Source: Arsenophonus sp046530785 (GTDB lineage Bacteria; Pseudomonadota; Gammaproteobacteria; Enterobacterales; Enterobacteriaceae). Taken from it: a stretch of DNA of 64,000 nt. Positions 39,201 to 49,095 of this stretch are shown here, one piece after another. The translations under genes were made by a program, and so were the position numbers. The stretch lies in assembly GCA_046530785.1 (NCBI GenBank), contig JBHEQT010000008.1, positions 1 through 64,000 on the forward strand, in the 5' to 3' direction. Position 1 is the first letter of the stretch, and the number at the start of each line of letters is the position of its first letter. The notes beneath the pieces are model-generated. The model ran no database searches, had not been told where the DNA came from, and saw nothing but the letters and a program-made list of their open reading frames with translations.

Positions 39201-40348
39201 CTTAAAAGTTATTCAATTCGTAATTTTTTAGTAATTAATATAATGAAATCTTATTTTAAAATTGAGAAAATTTTTTGAATAATAAACTTACAATATAAAA
39301 CTTCAGATTAAAATTTTTTATCGAATTTTTAATTAACATTTTTTCATAAAAAGCTAATTTCATATTTTTATGATAGATATATATATAGTTTATAGATAAT
39401 TTTTATGTTATAGATAATTAATCTTTTCTAGATATAATATATTCTTATCTAGAAATAGATTACAATCTTATAATATGAAATATTAATAATTTTTATATAT
39501 TTAAAATATATACTTGGAATATTGAATTTTAAAAAATTCACGTTACTATATATTTTGTTAGTAGTAGTAATCCAAGATATAATTATTTTATTAATTATAA
39601 ATTAAAAAAGAATTTACATTCAGAACAAATAATAATTTAGTTAATAAAATTTAAGAATATTAATATTTATTATAGATAAGATGAAAAGATGACAGTATAT
39701 ATCTATTATATCTCAATAAAATAAAAGATCATCAAACTAAATTTGCATTTTTATTTTTATTAGTATTAAAGGATTCGTTGAAAATTAATATTTAATATAT
39801 TAGTTAATATTTAAGTTTTTTGTTAAAAATTGTTTTTGTAATTAAGTAATTTTTTTTAATAAAAAAAATAGGGTATTTTGTATATAAATCGATCCAAGTT
39901 AATCAAGAAATATTTGATTATATATCCTTTATCTATATAATATCAATATATTAAATAGATTGATCATTTTTAATTGCTCAGAAAGATTCTTAATAAACTT
40001 AAATAGATCTAATCAATTTATTATTATAGAATATATTTTTAATAACTAAGATAATATTGAGAAATATATTAAACTTATTACCTATTAATTGTATCTTTAT
40101 ATACATAAAATTTAATCTCTTCTTAAAAAATTTTCTCGTAAAATTCTTTGTATCCTGTAATAATAGAATATACTTACTCAAATTTATATAAGAATATATA
40201 CAATTATTTATTATATCTATTTTAATCAAGATGTTCTTTTCATGAAAAATACAATTAATTAACTAAAAGATTGATTATCGATCTTTAAAAATTCAGAAAT
40301 TTCGATATTCATAAAATTATTTTCAAATCTATCTTTAATAGGGATCTT

Positions 40349-40373
40349 CCTTCTCTCTTAATAAGAGAGAAGG
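40349..40373. repeat. Hairpin with 11-bp arms near gmhA
   Basis: CCTTCTCTCTT, loop AAT, AAGAGAGAAGG, located about 170 bp beyond the gmhA 3' end. No T-run follows on either strand. It shares the core CTTCTCTCTTAAT/AAGAGAGAAG with the hairpin at 36252, so the two may be related or convergent terminators. Confidence 0.6.
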
Positions 40374-40541
40374 CAACCTTAAAATAAATTATTATTATTT
40401 ATCAAATATATTAAACACTAATATTGAATACTTCAGAAATAAATAGTTCATTAGTAGAATATAAAATTTTTAAATTTAATAATACTTATATTATTATTAA
40501 ATATAAATTATGCTTTTTAATAGAAAAATTACATAAAAATT

Positions 40542-41120
40542 TTATTTCAACATTTCTTTTTCTATTAACTGAATTAAGATATGTATCACTTTAATATGAA
40601 TCTCTTGGATCCGATCGGCATAACCAAAATGAGTTACTCTGATTTCAATATCAGCACTTCCTGCCATTTTTCCACCATTTTTTCCTGTTAATATGATCAC
40701 TTTCATCCCTTTATCATGCGCAGCTTCAATTCCTTTAATTATATTTCCAGAATTACCTGATGTTGAAAGTGCAAATAGGATATCCCCTTCTTTACCTACT
40801 GCCTCTATATAACGAGAAAAAACATAATCATATCCAAAATCATTACCAACGCAGGAAAAATGACTAACATCAGAAATCGCAATTGCTGGATAACCTGATC
40901 GATTTTTACGACAACGTCCAGTTAATTCTTCTGCAAAATGCATGGCATCACAATGTGATCCACCATTTCCACAAGATAACACTTTTCTTCCCGATTTAAA
41001 GGCATTTGACAACATGATCGCTGCTTTTTGAATTACCTCGATATTTTCTTTTTTATTAAGAAAATTATTCAATGTAACCGCTGCTTCTTTTAATTCAGAA
41101 CAAATAAGCTCTTGGTACAT
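40542..41120 (-). CDS. gmhA: Sedoheptulose 7-phosphate isomerase (phosphoheptose isomerase)
   Basis: Converts sedoheptulose 7-phosphate to D-glycero-D-manno-heptose 7-phosphate, the first step towards ADP-heptose for the LPS inner core. The 192-residue product equals E. coli GmhA in length and is very similar along the whole chain: VLSCGNGGSHCDAMHFAEEL near 52-71, AIAISDVSHFSCVGNDFGYDY, LFALSTSGNSGNIIKGIE near 115-132 (SIS-domain phosphate loop) and HFGYADRIQEIHIKVIH near 168-184 with the metal/catalytic His and Gln. AGGAG lies upstream of the ATG. It stands alone between two deserts. hldD, waaF and waaC at the end of the window use its product downstream. Confidence 0.98.
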   Translation of the reverse strand: MYQELICSELKEAAVTLNNFLNKKENIEVIQKAAIMLSNAFKSGRKVLSCGNGGSHCDAMHFAEELTGRCRKNRSGYPAIAISDVSHFSCVGNDFGYDYVFSRYIEAVGKEGDILFALSTSGNSGNIIKGIEAAHDKGMKVIILTGKNGGKMAGSADIEIRVTHFGYADRIQEIHIKVIHILIQLIEKEMLK

Positions 41121-42549
41121 TATTTTACTCCTAATAGAAGAAAAAGTATATTTCCTTTAAAGATCCAAGTATGAATAGGAATATAGGTTTTATAAAATAA
41201 TTTATATATATGATACTTATCATAAAAAAATTAAACTTTAATAAATAATTTATATAAGTTATATTATGATTAATATGTAAAATATTAATAAGTAAAAATC
41301 ACTTAAATTAAATATAAAATAGATATGATCTCTTATAAGATATTTATCATTAATTAGGAGTGTCTATTAAAATTTATTCTAAAATTTTATTTTTGTTTTA
41401 AACGGGATTTTATAAGACAAATCTAGTTTTTAGTAGTGTAATTTACACTTACTTATAAGCTAATTATTGCTAATACTGATTATGCATCATTTAATGTAAT
41501 TAGTCCTGGTTCCACAATGATTTTATTTTTGTTTCTATATCGTATATCTCTAGCACGTGATCCACGTAATTATTTTTAATAAAGTTTTACAAATTTTAGG
41601 AGATGATCTCTACACCTGTATCTCAAAATTAAAAAATTATAAATCGAACTAAATTCACTTATTAAATAGAACATATAATATTGAAGCATATCATTTTTCC
41701 AAAATGGATCAAATTTAACTTCTTTAATTTTTTAATCACCTTATTTTTATACTTTACCTTTAGTATCATAGATACAAATAGAAATTATTTTAAAAAATAA
41801 AATTAAGAAATAACAACTTAATTCTTAAGTTCCATCTATTTTCGTTATTATGAAACAGAAAAATAAGTATCTAAATGCTATTTTTAGTAAAAAATATTCA
41901 TATGAATATAAATAGTTTTCAAAAAATTATATAGTTAAAACTATTTTATGAAATTAAATAGAAAATTTTTTTCTTGTTTATAGGAGACTACAAAAAATTA
42001 AAAATACAAATTCACTAATTATCTATAATATCTTAGTCTAAATCAGATTGTAAAATTATTTATCTAGAAAATTTTTTAAGATTTAAGTATTTTAATCTTG
42101 TTAAAGATAATTAATCAAAACTAATCATGTGGAGTTAGGATTATTTATAAAAGTCAGAAATTCTTTATAGATTTAAAGAAGATATATTATGACAAAGTTA
42201 TCAGTCAATTTAGAAATACTTATCTTTCAATTTTCTGCTTACTATATTCAGTAAATCAATATTATCTAGTACGTTATAAACAATTTTATTAAATTATTCT
42301 GAAATTTTAAAACTTTGTTACTTTTTCTCAAAAGAGAGCTATATAATAGAATTTTCTTTCAGTGCAATATGATTACATTATTTTGATAGAATATATATAG
42401 AAAAAAATTATCCCAAGATAGTAATATAAATGATATTTAATTAACTTAAATGAAATAATTATACTATCAGTGCATATATATATATAATGAATAAAGAATA
42501 TTTAACTTTTAAATAGGTATTATCAATAATAAATTGATATGTTTGTTTC

Positions 42550-42598
42550 TATATAATAAACTATTATCTATCCCGTCCCCATAATAGTTTATTATATA
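42550..42598. repeat. Inverted repeat, 18-bp arms, C-rich 13-nt loop
   Basis: Arms 42550-42567 and 42581-42598 are exact reverse complements (TATATAATAAACTATTAT and partner). The loop is CTATCCCGTCCCC, strikingly C-rich in this A+T-rich setting. No gene within 1.4 kb. Confidence 0.85.
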
Positions 42599-43268
42599 AT
42601 CTTTTCTTTATTTGCACTATTTACTAGTAAGAAAAATTATCTACTCTAACCTTTAATCGATTTAATCTTATTAATTTTTTTTATTATATGATACTTTTTT
42701 CATAAAAAGATAGTTTTTAAACTAATCCCGTTTGTTCTCAGTCTAATTAAGACAATGAATATGATTTTTCTTTTTTAAGAACTAAATAATTTAATTAATA
42801 TTAATTAAATTATTAATTAAATTTTTAAACTTAACTTACCAAATTTTTATTACTGATTATTTTAAATACTAACAACCCCTTATCCAACTTAATCTTAAAA
42901 TTTTGTTAGTAACTTATTTTATAATGAACCATATTGATCATCTAAATATAGATTAGACTATTTTAATTAATTATTAATCTAATTATGCTTATTTATAAAA
43001 TTATCTATTTATAAAAACTTTTATTGATAAATGATCAATCTACAGTAATAATTTTTATATATGAGAGAAGTTTACTATAAATTTATTGAAAAATATTATT
43101 TTTTGAATAATCAATAATTATAACGGTTATTGAAATAAATATAACCTTTTTATGCCACTAAAAGTATATGAACCTCAATATAATAATAAAACGTTATTTA
43201 TGTTAGTATTTAATACTAACATAATTTAAAATTATTAAGAAATTAAACTTATTAAGAACAATTTTTTA

Positions 43269-43298
43269 ATTTTATCACTTTTTAAAAAGTGATAAAAT
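43269..43298. repeat. 30-bp perfect palindrome
   Basis: ATTTTATCACTTTTT followed directly by its reverse complement. A hairpin would have no loop, so a cruciform or a smaller loop is implied. It lies in the gmhA-gshB desert. Confidence 0.8.
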
Positions 43299-43384
43299 AT
43301 TTATTTACTAAAAATATAAATTTTTTGAAGGTTTTTATTTTTTATAATAAAGAATATCAATGGGTGTATTCTTTTATTTTTAGA

Positions 43385-43418
43385 AAATTAATTCTAAATT
43401 AATATTTAGAATTAATTT
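43385..43418. repeat. Inverted repeat, 15-bp arms, 4-nt spacer
   Basis: AAATTAATTCTAAAT, spacer TAAT, then the exact reverse complement. About 90 bp from the palindrome at 43269. Confidence 0.75.
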
Positions 43419-45019
43419 AGAATATCAAGCTATAACAAACCTCTGATTTAGTAAAAATATTTACCACTTCCAATGTGTGGGGGTCTCTTCTTGAAATTAT
43501 TAGCAATGATCACAAAATAATTCTTATTGATATATAATTTTAAAGATTATGTAAAAAATTAATTTATCGTATAAAATTAACAATAATTTTTATTTATTCA
43601 TTTTAATTCAAATAATTTTTTATTTTGGAATAGGGTTTATTACTAAAGTTTTAACATAAATGTATAAACTAACTATCTGAAATAATTAAAATTATAAAAA
43701 TGATCAAAGATGGTTAAAATAGAGAACTATTTTAGTTATATATTGAAAAAATATCATTAATCAAGATTATTAGGTTTTTATTATCTTAGAATGTAATAAA
43801 TTAATAGTTGATATTAAAAATTAAAACTTAACGATTTTAAAAAGATATTTTAATTATGCTTTTTAGGATCTCCAAACTTAAAGTTATTATTTTTATTATT
43901 ATCTTTAATAATAATTATTATAAACGAATAAATAAGAAAGAGTTAAAATATATCAACAATAGTTGAAATAAACTATTGAAAATAATTAATTTTTTAAAAA
44001 TAAAAGCTCGATTCTCCTTAAGGATTATCTTAAACTATTTAAAAAAATTAGTATAGGATTATTACTTTTATAAAAAGTTTTAAACTTTAGAAAAGTTTAA
44101 ATAAAAGTAAATATTCAATTCATAATATTGATATTATGTAGCAAATTTAAGAAAATTTAAAAGAGACTTCTAATTTTTTACTTGATTGTTAAAATTTTGA
44201 AGAAGAAATAAAATAAAAGCAATAATTTTTGGAGAAAAAAAATTATCAATAAATATCTAACTATGTTTAAATGTTTTTATGATCTTTGTTATTCTATATT
44301 ATATATATTTCAAATATGAGAAATATTTTTCTTATAGAGTAAAAGTTTGAGATAAAAGCACGTTTTCATGATAGTGATCATATGCTAATACATTAGCAAT
44401 AAATAAAGATTGAAAATCATTATTGTTAATTTTATTTGAATGCTAGACTAAAGAAAGATTACTTTTATAACTTGGATAAAAATATCCTCTAAATTTTCAC
44501 GAGAAAATCATCAATAATATAAAAATTATATTCCTAATTATTAAATAAAATAATTGATTTATTAAAAAAAGTTATTAAATAAATTAAAATACTTTATTAC
44601 TTATAAAGGTAATTTTATTTTTAGAAATTATTTATTTTAACTTATCAATTTAATTTAACCATTTGTTACTTTAACAAAATAATATTTAATATAAAAAATA
44701 AAAAGGATCATTCAGAAGTTACTGAATAAGTTCTTATATAAATATTGAATATAGATATTTTCCACCTTAAAACTCTCTTAAGATTATAAATCAGTTGTCT
44801 TAAATGACAAAATTACTAGGGATAAATTGATACTATAAAATATTCCATTTTTGTTTTTTAAAAATCATATTAAAATAACCAAAAATTTGGTGCATACAAT
44901 AAAAAATAAATATCTTATTATTTCCAGAATAAGAAAGTATAAAAATATTTATAGAGAAAATCTCTCTCCGAGTTAATGCTTAAAATAAGCGTATATATTC
45001 AGTAAATATAGTTATATAA

Positions 45020-45270
45020 AAATTTTTGTAAAAACCTTTTCCTTTGATAAAAGGACAGCTCGACGGGATCTTAAAAGAATAATTTTCAATAATAATATCT
45101 TAAAATTTTGTGAAAGGAATTAAAAGTGATGCCATTAAAAATTAATCTTCATCCTAAAACTTAATGAAACTATTAATATATACTCCTTCTGCATATATAA
45201 AGAGAAAATTATTTTATTTTTTGCTAAAAAAGAAAGATTTTAAATTGGTATGTGAAATAATGAATGACAA
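45020..45270 (+). pseudogene. rsmE: Remnant of rsmE (16S rRNA m3U1498 methyltransferase)
   Basis: rsmE precedes gshB in enterobacteria. On the plus strand around 45140-45165 the sequence translates as MPLKINLHPKT, matching RsmE EGLKLNLHPRA. It is followed in shifted frames by TINIYS and KEKIILF, where the intact protein has SINTLP and ERVRLLIGPEGG. Before it, GQLDGILKE near 45050 and CERN near 45120 track the VKLD..RLNKK and CEQCGRN segments. Stops and frame changes interrupt it. Several matches in the right order at the right locus make this fairly likely, although each is short. Confidence 0.55.
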
Positions 45271-45392
45271 CTAATTAGAAATTTATTAAAAATCTTACTT
45301 AAATCTTGAATATATAATGATAGAAATCATTATATTAATTATAATTATAAATATTACAACTTCGTTTTAGCTATTCTAGTTAAGGAGATAGA

Positions 45393-46382
45393 ATGATTAA
45401 ATTAGGTATTGTGATGGATCCTATTTCAACCATAAAAATTAAAAAAGATAGTAGTTTTTCTATGTTGTTAGAAGCGCAACGTCGTGGATATGAAATTCAC
45501 TATATGGAAATAGATGATCTTTATTTATTACAAGGAGAAGCATATGGGCATACAAAAAAAATTATCAAAATCAAACAAGATACTAGACAATGGTATGAAT
45601 TTGATACTGAGCAAGATATTTTTCTAAAAAATCTTGATGTTATTTTAATGCGTAAAGATCCTCCTTTTAATACAGAATATATTTATGCTACTTATATTCT
45701 TGAAAGGGCAGAACAAGCAGGTAGTTTAATTATTAATAAACCGAAAAGTCTTAGAGATTGTAACGAAAAACTATTTATTTCTTGGTTTGCTAAATTAACT
45801 CCTGATACATTAGTAACTAGAAATAATAAAAAGATACGTGAATTTCACCAAAAATACGGTGATATCATTTTAAAACCACTGGATGAAATGGGTGGAAAGT
45901 CTATTTTCCGTCTAACAAAAGAGGAGCCTAATCTCAGTGTTATTATTGAAATATTAACTCAATATGGAAATCGTTTCTGTATGGCTCAGAATTACTTATC
46001 TGCTATCAAAGAAGGTGATAAAAGGGTATTAATTATTAATGGTGAACCAGTTCCTTATTGCCTAGCTCGTATTCCTGCTCAAGGTGAAACAAGAGGAAAT
46101 TTAGCTACAGGAGGATATGGTGAAGTAAGACCATTAACAAAAAATGATTGGAAAATTGCTAAAACAGTCGCTCCTATATTAAAAGAGAAAGGATTAATTT
46201 TCGTTGGTTTAGATATTATTGGTGATAGACTAATCGAGATTAATGTAACTAGTCCTACTTGTATACGTGAAATTGAATTATCTCTTTCGAACATATCAAT
46301 TACTGGTATATTATTTGATGTAATAGAGAAACAATTAAATAAAAATAGTAAATTAAAAACAAGTGAACTTATAGTTCACTAA
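45393..46382 (+). CDS. gshB: Glutathione synthetase
   Basis: Adds glycine to gamma-glutamylcysteine with ATP, the second step of glutathione synthesis. The 329-residue product (E. coli 316) has the ATP-grasp layout: N-terminal domain beginning KLGIVMDPISTIKIKKDSSF.MLLEAQRRGYEI, VILMRKDPPFNTEYIYATYILE near 80-102, NKPKSLRDCNEKLF, then DIILKPLDEMGGKSIFRL, LATGGYGEVRPLT (the flexible Gly-rich loop region), and GLIFVGLDIIGDRLIEINVTSPTCIREIE near the end with metal-binding Glu and Asn. The extra residues are a C-terminal tail. AAGGAG precedes the ATG. gshA is at 23137, so the pathway is complete. Confidence 0.98.
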   Translation: MIKLGIVMDPISTIKIKKDSSFSMLLEAQRRGYEIHYMEIDDLYLLQGEAYGHTKKIIKIKQDTRQWYEFDTEQDIFLKNLDVILMRKDPPFNTEYIYATYILERAEQAGSLIINKPKSLRDCNEKLFISWFAKLTPDTLVTRNNKKIREFHQKYGDIILKPLDEMGGKSIFRLTKEEPNLSVIIEILTQYGNRFCMAQNYLSAIKEGDKRVLIINGEPVPYCLARIPAQGETRGNLATGGYGEVRPLTKNDWKIAKTVAPILKEKGLIFVGLDIIGDRLIEINVTSPTCIREIELSLSNISITGILFDVIEKQLNKNSKLKTSELIVH

Positions 46383-47016
46383 ATAGTAAAGTAAAAATAC
46401 TATAAATGTTTTCTGGTATCATAAGATATGAATATATTTTGCAATCAGGTATAAAATAAAATTTATATATTCCTGTTAATATTTGGTTAATTAATTATTT
46501 TAAATTTTCTAGTCAAGATATATTTTATTGATTTTTTAGAAAAAGTTTTGTAATATGAATTTATAAAATTTTACTATTAAGTAAAGTAATGAAAGTTACG
46601 TTTTTCAAACGTAACTGAGTTATATCTGAAAATATAATAAAATGGTAAAATACTATAATAATTATAAATCTGCATGGAGAGGAGGTTAGATTGATTACAA
46701 AATATTAGAATTTGATTCTAGATCATTTTATAAAATCGCTTTATTTTTACTATTTTAAAGATTTAAATATAAAATTATAGTAATAACCTTAAAGGTATTT
46801 TAAAAACTTAATACTAAAAATCAGAAAAACACTTATCGATTTTAAAATATTTAAAATAAGAAAAAACTAAAAGAGATGATAAAAATATTTTTTTTTAACA
46901 TGCAAGGTTAACAGGAAATGTTATTTCGCACTTTAATTTTTAATATTGCTGTTAAAACTGCTATTTTAATTTAGATTTATAATTTATATTATAAATAAAG
47001 CAGGTCATAATTCATA
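46383..47016 (+). pseudogene. yqgE: Remnant of yqgE
   Basis: yqgE lies between gshB and ruvX in enterobacteria. The interval has no open frame, but near its end (about 46918-46975) the plus strand translates as MLFRTLIFNIAVKTAILI, position by position similar to the YqgE C-terminal segment ILFKTPIADRWREAAKLI. A scrap near 46670 (AWRGG then IDYKILE) may be the GYASWEKGQLEQE region. The family (UPF0301/AlgH-like) has no firmly established function. A small hairpin lies at 46594-46616. Confidence 0.6.
46594..46616 (+). repeat. Hairpin, 10-bp arms, 3-nt loop
   Basis: AGTTACGTTT, loop TTC, AAACGTAACT, about 210 bp after gshB within the yqgE remnant. No T-run follows, so a terminator role is doubtful. 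Confidence 0.6.
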
Positions 47017-47436
47017 ATGATAAATAGAACAATTATTTCTTTTGATTTCGGTACACAAAGTATTGGTATCGCCATCGGACAAAAAATTACAAAAACAGCC
47101 CGCCCTTTAACTGCAGTAAAAGCGAAAATTGGTAAACCAAATTGGTCAGAGATTGAAAAAATATTTAAAGAATGGAAACCTTGACTGAGTATTGTTGGAA
47201 TTCCACTTAATATGAATGGAACAGAACAAAAAATAACCAATAAAGCTCGTAAATTTGCTAATCGTTTGCATGGACGATTTGATATCCAAGTCATACTACA
47301 CGATGAGCGACTAACAACTATAGAAGCTAGAGCAGAACTATTTAATAAGTTTGGTTATCGAGGTTTAAATAAAAGTAAGATTGACTCCATTTCTGCTGCC
47401 ATTATTTTAGAAAGTTGGTTTAAACAACATAGTTAA
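47017..47436 (+). pseudogene. ruvX: ruvX (yqgF) with one in-frame TGA
   Basis: RuvX/YqgF is an RNase H-fold nuclease that in E. coli processes the 16S rRNA 5' end and is essential. Starting at ATG 47017, the frame runs MINRTIISFDFGTQSIGIAI... to EWKP, then TGA (47182-47184, codon 56), then continues in the same frame as LSIVGIPLNMNGTEQ... to a normal stop at 47436. The length (139 codons) fits the family. All catalytic regions are present on either side of the stop: Asp10 in FDFGT, HDERLTT and the Asp in KIDSISAA. An ATG at 47212 could start a C-terminal fragment, but that would lack the first catalytic Asp. Either a recent point mutation, a stop that is read through, or a sequence error. yggS follows 92 bp downstream. 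Confidence 0.85.
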
Positions 47437-47528
47437 TTACTGTGTTTAGTATAAACTATTATTTATATTCACAATAATAGAATTATTATTCTATTCTATT
47501 TCATTCTTATTTAAAGATTTAATCGTTC

Positions 47529-48212
47529 ATGAACAAAATTCAACAAAATTTAATTAGTGTCAAAAATAGAATTTTAAAAGCAGCAAATAAATATCATCGA
47601 TTTCCAGAAGATATTACTCTTATTGCTGTAAGTAAAAATAAATCATGTGATATAGTTCAAGATGCTATTGATGCAGGTCAATATCAATTTGGTGAAAATT
47701 ATTTGCAAGAAGGAATAAAAAAAATCGCATATTTTAATAATAAAAAGAATTTAATATGGCATTTTATTGGTTCTTTACAAGCAAATAAGAGTCGATTGAT
47801 AGCTGAATATTTTGATTGGTGTCATACTATTGATGGATTTAAAATAGCACAACGATTAAATAATCAGCGTCCGGTAAATAAAACCAAATTAAATGTATTG
47901 ATCCAAATTAATATCAGTAATGAAATAAGTAAATCAGGTATTGCACCAAAAGAATTAGATAAATTAGTAGAGAAAATTATATTACTACCAAATTTAAAAT
48001 TACGTGGCTTAATGGCAATTCCTGCACAAAATAATAAACTGAACCAACAGATATTAAATTTTCAGAGTATGGAAAATTTATTTAATCAATTAAAAAGAAA
48101 ATATCCAAACATTGATACACTATCAATGGGTATGAGCGATGATCTTGATATTACAATTGGTTATGGTTCAACATTACTCAGAATTGGTAAAGATATTTTT
48201 GGTTTCCGATAA
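47529..48212 (+). CDS. yggS: PLP homeostasis protein (YggS/PLPBP family)
   Basis: A single-domain pyridoxal-phosphate-binding protein of the alanine-racemase-N fold. Known members buffer PLP and keep amino- and keto-acid pools balanced, with no firm catalytic activity. The 227 residues match the family (E. coli 234). The PLP lysine lies in LIAVSKNKS near residue 36. Other conserved parts are QFGENYLQEGIKKI near 56-69, WHFIGSLQANKSR near 78-90, VLIQINIS, LRGLMAIPA and LSMGMSDDLDITIGYGSTLLRIG (phosphate-binding end). It begins the yggS-proC-yggT cluster typical of Yersinia and Serratia. The ATG has only a weak ribosome-binding site. Confidence 0.95.
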   Translation: MNKIQQNLISVKNRILKAANKYHRFPEDITLIAVSKNKSCDIVQDAIDAGQYQFGENYLQEGIKKIAYFNNKKNLIWHFIGSLQANKSRLIAEYFDWCHTIDGFKIAQRLNNQRPVNKTKLNVLIQINISNEISKSGIAPKELDKLVEKIILLPNLKLRGLMAIPAQNNKLNQQILNFQSMENLFNQLKRKYPNIDTLSMGMSDDLDITIGYGSTLLRIGKDIFGFR

Positions 48213-48256
48213 TTAATGAATTAAAAATTACAACGATCAATAAAGGAATAATAATA

Positions 48257-49078
48257 ATGCAACAACGAAAAATTACTTTTATCGGTTCTGGGAATATGAC
48301 TAATGCAATCATTGCAGGATTAATTTCGGCAGGTTATCCAGCAAATCATATCACTGCATCTTCTCTTACAAGAGTTAATCGGGATAAACTAGTAAAAAGA
48401 TATGGTATACACGGGAAAAGCGATAACAATGACGCAAGCAGGAATGCAGATGTTATCATTCTTGCTGTAAAACCACAGATTATACAATCTGTTTGTCAGT
48501 CACTAAAAAAAGAAGTTAATTTTACTAATAAATTGGTTTTGACAATTGCTGCAGGAATTCCAGTAAAACGTTACCAAGAATATCTTTCACCTAATATAAA
48601 TTTAGTTCGAGTTATGCCAAATACTCCATCTTTAGTTAGACAAGGTGTTATTGGTTTGTATTTTATGGATTCAGTATCTAAAGATGATAAAAATTTTTCC
48701 ATAAAACTAATGGAAAGTGTTGGAAAAGTTTTCTGTCTATCTAAAGAAACTGAAATTAATAATATTATTGCTGTCACTGCTAGTGCACCTGCTTATTTTT
48801 TTTTAATTATGGAATTAATACAACAGGAGGCTGAAAGACTTGGTTTTGATAGAAAAATAGCAAGAGAACTAGTTTTATATACTGTACAAGGTTCTGCTTC
48901 CTTGGCAGAAAAAAAAACAGATGTTTCTTTTACAAAGCTAAGAGAAGAAATAACCTCTAAAGGTGGGACTACAGCTAAAGCTTTGGAGCAGTTTTATCAA
49001 GCTAATTTATCTCAAATTGTCACTAATGCAATGCGTGCCGCAATCCGTCGTGCTGAAGAAATAGAAAAACAATTTTGA
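48257..49078 (+). CDS. proC: Pyrroline-5-carboxylate reductase
   Basis: Reduces pyrroline-5-carboxylate to proline with NAD(P)H, the last step of the pathway begun by proB and proA. The 273-residue product is full length (E. coli 269). An N-terminal Rossmann fold carries the dinucleotide motif FIGSGNMTNAIIAGL near 9-23, and VIILAVKPQ and LVRVMPNTPSLV follow. The C-terminal dimerisation domain has TASAPAYFFLIMELIQQEAERLG and TSKGGTTAKALEQ, the family signature. AAAGGA precedes the ATG. It sits between yggS and yggT with close spacing, and its stop overlaps a possible TTG of the yggT frame. Ends with TGA, showing TGA is a normal stop here. Confidence 0.98.
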   Translation: MQQRKITFIGSGNMTNAIIAGLISAGYPANHITASSLTRVNRDKLVKRYGIHGKSDNNDASRNADVIILAVKPQIIQSVCQSLKKEVNFTNKLVLTIAAGIPVKRYQEYLSPNINLVRVMPNTPSLVRQGVIGLYFMDSVSKDDKNFSIKLMESVGKVFCLSKETEINNIIAVTASAPAYFFLIMELIQQEAERLGFDRKIARELVLYTVQGSASLAEKKTDVSFTKLREEITSKGGTTAKALEQFYQANLSQIVTNAMRAAIRRAEEIEKQF

Positions 49079-49095
49079 TCGATCAGGATAATTTA

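Larger units (their letters stand above)
34475..40541. other. 6.1-kb gene desert between proB and gmhA
   Basis: In enterobacteria proB and gmhA are separated by roughly 20 kb of genes (phoE, crl and others). None is recognisable here. Small open frames at 36666-36848 and 39999-40229 look like chance. Structured elements are the hairpins at 36252-36290 and 40349-40373, which share a core sequence. Confidence 0.6.
41121..45019. other. 3.9-kb gene desert between gmhA and the gshB block
   Basis: No recognisable genes. It joins blocks that lie far apart in E. coli (gmhA near 5 min, gshB near 66 min), so it contains a rearrangement junction. It holds three hairpin repeats at 42550-42598, 43269-43298 and 43385-43418. 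Confidence 0.6.

Noticed and set aside
39999..40229. A 76-codon minus-strand open frame.
   Set aside because: Low-complexity Ile/Asn/Lys translation with no features of a real gene.
47182..47184. TGA in ruvX as selenocysteine or as a reassigned Trp codon.
   Set aside because: No selenocysteine hairpin is evident, RuvX has no Cys or Trp at this site, and TGA serves as a stop in proC.
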